Shown here in pieces: positions 58,275-64,000 of a stretch of DNA of 64,000 bases. The notes beneath the pieces were generated by a model. It saw nothing but the letters and a program-made list of their open reading frames with translations. It ran no database searches and was not told the DNA's origin. The stretch is from positions 80,905,790 to 80,969,789 of the forward strand of contig NC_037683.1 in NCBI RefSeq assembly GCF_003255815.1. Direction: 5' to 3'. This DNA is from Theropithecus gelada. Taxonomy: Eukaryota > Chordata > Mammalia > Primates > Cercopithecidae. Positions within the stretch are counted from its first letter, which is position 1, and every line of letters starts with the position of its first letter. The position numbers and the translations under genes were made by a program.

Positions 58275-58568
58275 AAATTCAGAGACAGGGTCTCTCTCTG
58301 TCGTCCAGGCTGGAGTACAGTGGTGCGATCGCAGCTCACTGCAGCCTCTGATATCATGGGCTCAAGGGATCTTCCCACCTCAGGCTCCTGAGTAGCTAGA
58401 ACTACAGGTGCACACCACCAAGCCCAGCTAAATTTTTTAATAGTTTTTGTAGAAAGGGGGTCCCACTATGTTGCCCAGGCTGCTCTTGAATTCCTGGCCT
58501 CAAGTGATCCTCTCACCTTGGGCCCCACAAAGAGCTGCGATTACAGGCATGAGCCACCATGCCCAGCC
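58275..58568 (-). mobile_element. AluJ element
   Basis: A reversed diverged dimer runs from cagagacagggtctctctct to gagccaccatgcccagcc. Confidence 0.92.
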
Positions 58569-58865
58569 CACAACAATCGTGAATACCCATTAAGGACAGA
58601 AATCCCATAGGATATCAGAATTACACTTGTATTTATTAGTGGTCCATTTTGCTTATCTTTAGCCAAGAAGCAATTCAGATGTGAGTATTGTGACATTTTA
58701 CAAGGGCCAAATTATTTTTTTAACTTGTGTTGTTCAACTGTTTTCACCATCTGCCATCAGTGGTACTGACAGAACAACAGTGTACTTCTTGAGACCATGT
58801 TTTCCAAAAGGCGGGAAGTGCTACCTTTTATAGGGCCCTCAAATAATTCAGTTTGCAGTGTGTCT

Positions 58866-58970
58866 ACATATATATATGTGTGTGTGTGATATATAGATAT
58901 ATATATTTAGAGAACTGTATGGAATTGAACAGAATGCAGTAGAATAGAACAGAATAAAAGAGAACAGTAT
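58866..58970 (+). repeat. (TA)n/(TG)n microsatellite followed by degenerate (AGAAY)n
   Basis: The region holds tatatata and tgtgtgtgtg runs up to about 58911. After that, agaac and agaat words recur roughly every 5-10 bp to about 58970. Confidence 0.85.
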
Positions 58971-60669
58971 ATAAGAATTCATTGCATATACAATTTGGGT
59001 AAGGGGTAAGAGCTGTTCTACAAAACTTGTCATTTTGTGTACATCTGTGTAAATATATACCGGAATACAGTTTCTTACTACGGGTTCTCAATCTAAAATG
59101 TTTGAAAGACACCGATGTATAAATCAGGTAAAGGGAGGCAAGTACCTCTAAAAGGAGGTAAATAGTAAGAAAAAGCCAAATTTAAAAAAAAGTTTCCTTT
59201 TCCTAAAACCTCAAAGGGTCTTGGTGCATTTCAGGGGGTTCACAAAAGAGTGGTCAGTTTGGACCAGTGTCTGGCTGGGACTAGCTCAGTACCTTCTTCA
59301 TCTTAAGAAATCCATGAAAGATTTTCCAGTTCCTGGGTTAGAAACCTACATTTGTCTAGTTCACAAATCTAAAATACAGACCCTGACTTCCCAACTGAAC
59401 CCACATATACCAGGCATAAATGCAGGTACCATTTACATAAAAGCCACTAAGAAACAGAGTTTCAGTAAAATGACTGGAGAGAAAGGACATTTAAAAGGTT
59501 GTATTTTTAAAATTCGGTTAATAATGATCAACACACTCCACTGTCTCACATGTCCAGTCTCTGAAGGCGTTCTACAACACTTCTGAAGACTGCAGTGTGT
59601 GTTTGTATGGATGGGGGTTGTACTGGTGATATTCTTAATGTTAATTTTCCTGAGAAAATACTGGTTACTGACAATAAGATTAACCAAATTTCAGAGGAAG
59701 AAAATGAGCATCTATTGAGAAATAATATAGAGACTTGTCTCATTATCTCACAAGTCTTCATAATTTAATAATCATTGATATAGGAAGAAACTGCTCAGAG
59801 AGATCAAATAACTTGGTTCTGGTCGCAAGGGATTAAGTAGAGATGGCAAGATTCAAAGTAAATCACCTTCAGATGCTTCTGATATTTCTCTCTACTCAAC
59901 CGAGGAAACTTTCTAATTTTAAGTGAAGATATCTGCTTAGTATAAAGACCTACTTTGCTGCCTTTAGCTTTTAACAACTCTTCACATTTTCTCTACTTCT
60001 GGAGCAAATGAAGTTTATTTTTTGATTGTCTGAAAATGAGAAGAAAAGATGCCCACAACCGCACATTCAGGAACTTTGATTTCAGAACCAGAAACATCAG
60101 AGGTATCCATATCTGTTCCCACCTTGATGGACAAACTTAATTAACCTTTGCTACTCTGTTCCAACCTACTGTTTTAGACAAAACTAGTGACCCAGAAACA
60201 ATATGTTACCATCACAATCTCCAGGGCTGCGACATCAAGAGATATAGCCCTATCAGCAGTACAGGGAAATAAGCCACTTGAATTAGCTGCTCTAAGAAAT
60301 ATGGATTATATTCATGTCACACATGAGCTGTCAGAAACATTAGGATACTTTTAGCATAAATCAGCAGTGTGAAGGGTATCTTACGAGTACAGAACATGAG
60401 AGCCTGCCGGGAGGGAAAGGTGAGGCTGTCTGGGGCCACATTCTAACTAAGCACACGCGCACACTCACATCCTTTACCAAACTGGTATTCACGATCTGAA
60501 TGCAGGCTGGTGACCTCTGATGGACACTCTCAACTTGTGGGTGGCATGAAAAAGCCCTGCCCATTCTAAGACCATGAAGAGAGTCCACCTCCAACTAATT
60601 GAAATGACACAAGAATGACCAAAAGCATCACGTTACCACTGTTCCCTAAAGTACTTTGATTTGGAAGAG

Positions 60670-60672
<3 letters not shown>
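58971..60672. other. Unique intronic sequence
   Basis: No gene or strong repeat is recognised. The open frame 59221-59586 has no recognisable product. Confidence 0.4.

Positions 60673-60708
<36 letters not shown>
60673..60708 (+). repeat. (GT)18 microsatellite
   Basis: Eighteen uninterrupted GT units. The length makes it likely to be polymorphic. Confidence 0.97.
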
Positions 60709-60710
<2 letters not shown>

Positions 60711-60834
60711 CACAGAAGCATGCTTGAGAGACAGCATGCCTAGTGATTTTCCAGAATTTCGGGGTTTTACAAGGAAAACCAAGAAATGTGCACTGCCCTG
60801 CAAGGAAGGCAGAGACACTATGGGAACAAAGGTG

Positions 60835-60970
60835 CCCTCTGCAGTCAGGCAAACTCCAGTTCAAACTCCAGCTTCCCCACTGCCAGCTGTGCAGTACTAG
60901 CTAGCTACTTTATCTCCCTGAGCCCCAGTTTCCTCAGTCACAAAAGGAGGCTCACAGCCCTGAAAGGTTG
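60835..60970 (+). repeat. MIR SINE
   Basis: The path ctgcagtcaggcaaactcc, actttatctccctgagcccc and agtttcctcagtcacaaaag is the MIR core. Confidence 0.7.
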
Positions 60971-61225
60971 TGTTTATGGATGAAACGCAAAGGAGACAGG
61001 AAGTGCCCAGCAGCATGATGCTGGTCCAGGGCTGTTCTGCTCACACCCTCCTCTTCCCCTCACAGGTCCATCTGTTTCTATCGACAGGAGAATGGGCGAC
61101 CGCAATGAAAGACTCCTCTTCAGGGTTTGCAAACAAATGACTCAAACAAAAAACCTTTCCATTACACACTTTAAAGATTATTTTAAGTACATAAACTTTA
61201 GTTTGACATATCCTGCAGTGCCACA

Positions 61226-61243
61226 AACACACACACACACATA
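61226..61243 (+). repeat. Short (CA)n microsatellite
   Basis: An acacacacacac run with one interruption. Confidence 0.85.
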
Positions 61244-61430
61244 CAGAGGCAAGGGAGTGAGGAGACAGCGAAATTTCCAGGCCTTCCCATTTTTTGGTGT
61301 TACACAAATACTCCGGACATAGAATTATGTCTGCCTTCCTTCTCCTAGAACTGGGACTTGCCAGAATGTTGTGAGAAGGAATATGATATATAAAATGTGG
61401 AGATAATACCTTTTTCCCCGTTCCTCAGTG

Positions 61431-61538
61431 TTGATCCTACAGCAAGGGTAGTTGTAAGAATTGGTGCCTGCGATGACAATTTTCCCAGTGGCTCTTTGTC
61501 TGGAGCCAAAGCTCAGGGAGGGTGGTGGTGGGCAGTTT
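61431..61538 (+). repeat. Left arm of a long inverted repeat
   Basis: This 108-bp segment runs from ttgatcctacagcaaggg to gtggtgggcagttt. It reappears as its reverse complement at 63223-63334. The alignment shows two substitutions and one 4-bp indel. It resembles no Alu, L1, LTR or hAT family that I recognise. Confidence 0.95.
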
Positions 61539-61895
61539 CACGCTCACCACCAAACTGTAGGGGTGTTCCTATGAACACCGCTTCCAGGAAGTTGTGCATC
61601 TCAATGGTGATGCCCGCAGGGCCAATGCTATACCAAGGAGGGGGTGCTGAGGGCAACCCATCCTGGGTGGAGGCAGTAAAGGGGTGTACTCACTGTGGGA
61701 TAATTTTTAAAAAATTAAACCCACTAAAGTCGATCTATCACCATGCACTGGAAATTCTAAACAACAGTTGTGATCAAATACTCGTCCCCACCCTGCCTCT
61801 TGGAATGCCACAGCAAGGGCTCATCCTTCCGCAAGGGATCACAGCTCTCCCAGGCTCTGATCGAAACAGGAATAAGAGAATTACATGTGTCTTTT

Positions 61896-62186
61896 TTTTT
61901 TTTTGAGACGGAGTTTTGCTCTTGTTGCCCAGGCTGAAGCACAGTGGCACAATCTCTGCTCACCGCAACCTACGCCTCCCGGGTCCAGGCGATTCTCCTG
62001 CCTCAGCCTCTCAAGTAGCTGGGATTACAGGCAGGCGCCACCACGCCCAGCTGATTTTGTATCTTCAGTAGAGACAGGGTTTCTCCATGTTGGTCGGACT
62101 GGTCTCAAACTCCTGACCTCAGGCGATGCACCCGCCTCGGCCTCTCGAAGTGCTGGGATTACAGGCATGAGCCACTGCACCCGGCC
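61896..62186 (-). mobile_element. AluS element with 13-bp target-site duplication
   Basis: A full reversed dimer begins with a T tract and gagacggagttttgctcttg and ends gccactgcacccggcc. The repeat acatgtgtctttt occurs at 61883-61895 and 62187-62199. It lies between the arms of the inverted repeat. Confidence 0.95.
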
Positions 62187-62199
62187 ACATGTGTCTTTT

Positions 62200-63222
62200 G
62201 AGTTTTCTTTCTCATCCATTCTACCGTGAGCCAGTACTTGACAGTCTCTAGCACAGTGCCATGCACGGAGCAGCCACTCGCTAAAAACAATCAACAAATG
62301 CATAAAGGAGCCTCTTATACATACTCTGTAATACAGTGGACATTTTTTGGCAATTCTAGTCTTTTTTTTCTATCCTATTCCTATTATGGTTTTTTTAAAA
62401 AAACAGGGCAAACCTGTCTGTTATGCATTCCTTTGATTTTCATCTTTATTCAAATGATGAGGAACACTTAAGAGACCACAGAAGTACAGACTCCTAAGAA
62501 ATCTGAGAATCACTTATACATGTACTTAAACATTCTAAAAAAGCAACTAATTTTATGTCATATTCATGTCTACTTAACAGGAAAAAAGGTAAGCTAAAAG
62601 GGCAAACATAAATGAGTAAGATTTTGGCCACCAGCCCAACCAAATCAAATCTGAAAGCTTTCAAAAACTGTGATCTAATTATCTAAATTTCAAGCCAATT
62701 ACAGAATCCCCAAATGACTATATTATTTACTAACCTAATGCTATTGTGTCAGATAATAGGTAATGCAACAGCCTCACAAGACTAATAATATACTTCTGCC
62801 TCCGATTCAATTGTGAAGTCGTCCCTGGAGTACATCAGCACTTTACAGGGGATTTCTTACTCAGCCCAGATCAAACTGAAGTCATCTAACAATGGAAATG
62901 AATCTCTAGGACAGCCCAGGACTTTCACAAGTCTTCCGAAGGTTCCTGAAAAACCTAAGGTTACACCCTCTCTGGCTTTCCTGGGATGCTACTGGACCAC
63001 TTCAACCAGACTGAGAAAACAATCCCTTAGGATGCCTAGGTCCGCACTCCTTCCAGATATTCTCAGAGTCAGAGCTGCCGCCTGTTCTCCAGGGCCCCAG
63101 GTATCTAGAGGCCAGTTCTAGTTTCTTCTAGAATCTACATATTTGTAACCAAAACGCACTACACTGTAGCTAAGGGATATTCCTAAACCCAACCTCTCAC
63201 CATCTGTCTGGGCTTAGCGTCT
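62200..63222. other. Unique sequence inside the inverted-repeat interval
   Basis: No gene or repeat is recognised. The 102-codon frame at 62813-63121 has no identifiable domain. Confidence 0.4.
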
Positions 63223-63334
63223 AAACTGCCCACCACCACCCTCCCTGAGCTTTGGCTCCAGACAAAGAGCCACTGGGAAAATTGTCATCGCAGGCACCAG
63301 TTCTCACAAACAACTACCCTTGCTGTAGGATCAA
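63223..63334 (-). repeat. Right arm of the long inverted repeat
   Basis: The 112-bp reverse complement of 61431-61538. Read on the plus strand it begins aaactgcccaccaccacc and ends cttgctgtaggatcaa. The sequence beyond its outer end (agcgtgcaagtcattaagc, ttcatcatctgtgaaac) reads on as a plausible MIR core, so this arm seems to be in continuous ancestral context. Confidence 0.95.
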
Positions 63335-63400
63335 AAGCGTGCAAGTCATTAAGCTTTCATCATCTGTGAAACAAAACAGCAATTCCTTCAAGGAAAGGTG
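63318..63400 (+). repeat. Diverged MIR-like core
   Basis: The order cttgctgtaggatcaaaagc, gtgcaagtcattaagc and ttcatcatctgtgaaac parallels the MIR core. It overlaps the outer end of the right inverted-repeat arm. Confidence 0.45.
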
Positions 63401-64000
63401 TAATAAAAACCAGATGATGACTGTCACGATCATCACTTGTCATCAGTTAAAACGAGACAAAATAGAAACTCCTTGGTGAAAGTGCAGGCAGGTGAGGTGA
63501 TCACTTAGAAACAGAAAGCCAGGACTGCATTCACCCACGCTTAATGCTTCAGAGGAGTAATGGGGGGAGACGGGAGGGGCAAGGACTTCTCGCTGCTCCT
63601 TACAGGGCCAGCTGGAGAAAGCAAGCTTTGCTCCCTGCAGGAGTAAGACTATGTTGTAAAGACCCAAGAGAACTGGGTCCACTAGTTCTCCTTAAAAGAG
63701 AGGAACCTAATGAGCAATTATGTTTCAGAAGAAAACGTCATAGGCATGGCTAAGACTTGACAAGCCATTTAAGGCAAAGTTTATAGTAATGGCAATGTGA
63801 CCCCTAAACTCAGGGAGCCTGACATCTTTAATTCCACTGGCTTTAAATTTTCTAGGGTCTATCATGACTTTGGAGTTGCATTTCCTTAAACAGAAGAGTC
63901 TCCAAAACTTGCCTACTGACCTAGTAGGCCCAATCATTACATCCTCACCGTGTACCTGATGGCAGAACCTACTTGGGGTTCCTGTGAATGAATTCCTCAA
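63401..64000. other. Unique intronic sequence
   Basis: No exon or repeat is recognised. The minus-strand frame running off the end (63725-64000) has no recognisable product. Confidence 0.4.

Larger units (their letters stand above)
50222..64000 (-). other. DMRT1: DMRT1 intron 3 (partial)
   Basis: This is sequence upstream of exon 4 in gene orientation. No second DMRT1 exon is visible, so exon 3 lies past 64000. The intron holds several Alus, a hAT transposon cluster, a solo LTR and the long inverted repeat. Confidence 0.85.

Noticed and set aside
60673..60708. Collagen-like or Cys-Val repeat peptides
   Set aside because: They are translations of dinucleotide microsatellites.
61397..61906. 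169-codon open frame, plus strand
   Set aside because: It runs through the left inverted-repeat arm and ends in Alu T-tract sequence (poly-Phe). No protein family resemblance.
1..64000. CRISPR arrays, tRNA or rRNA genes, operons, phage or plasmid modules
   Set aside because: The sequence is primate intron. The many near-identical repeats are Alu and L1 copies, not spaced arrays, and no structural RNA gene was recognised.

Overview
The window is primate nuclear DNA, and almost all of it is intron and interspersed repeat. It contains one protein-coding exon that I can support. On the minus strand at 50077-50221 there is a 145-bp exon with canonical splice sites. Its 48 codons match the C-terminal region of DMRT1, the DM-domain sex-determination transcription factor. 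The gene reads right to left: 1-50076 is the intron downstream of this exon (intron 4 in human numbering) and 50222-64000 is part of the upstream intron (intron 3). I did not find the last coding exon, the DM-domain exon, a promoter, an rRNA or tRNA gene, a CRISPR array or any microbial-type system.

The species looks like an Old World monkey. The Alu at 36880-37173 carries the substitutions I associate with cercopithecid AluYR elements (ggctcaagcc, ggcgggaacccggg, gatccggccac). A second young Alu at 48877 has the related actagccgggcgaggtgg form. A 97-base run of N at 37174-37270 is an assembly gap inside A-rich Alu tail sequence.

Layout. 1-7.7 kb: mostly unique intron with weak MIR and old L1 pieces and a GC-rich 2-copy tandem repeat. 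7.7-12.7 kb: Alus, two L1 fragments and a LINE2 interrupted by an Alu. 12.7-23.8 kb: unique sequence with MIRs, an L1 3' end, several Alus and a hAT transposon with its 8-bp duplication. 23.8-29.1 kb: a sense L1 interrupted by an antisense L1 plus about 0.9 kb of other DNA. 30.7-31.3 kb: a young 5'-truncated L1PA with target-site duplication. 31.6-38.2 kb: L1, Alu, LTR-like and hAT fragments, the Alu pair with the gap, and a palindromic repeat split by an Alu. 38.2-50 kb: unique blocks, a truncated AluY with a perfect 19-bp duplication, and a decayed LINE2. 50-50.3 kb: DMRT1 exon 4. 50.3-64 kb: intron 3 with Alus, a cluster of hAT transposons (including a complete MER20), a solo MaLR LTR with 5-bp duplication, and microsatellites.

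The least explained structure is a pair of about 110-bp inverted repeats, roughly 98% identical outside one 4-bp indel, at 61431-61538 and 63223-63334. The 1.7-kb interval between them contains an Alu. The arms match no repeat family I recognise. Other items worth a look are a near-consensus DM-domain binding site 33-45 nt upstream of DMRT1 exon 4, a PPxY motif encoded by the exon, two CpG-retaining unique blocks that could be intronic enhancers, and the multi-step L1-in-L1 region. None of these amounts to a new gene system.
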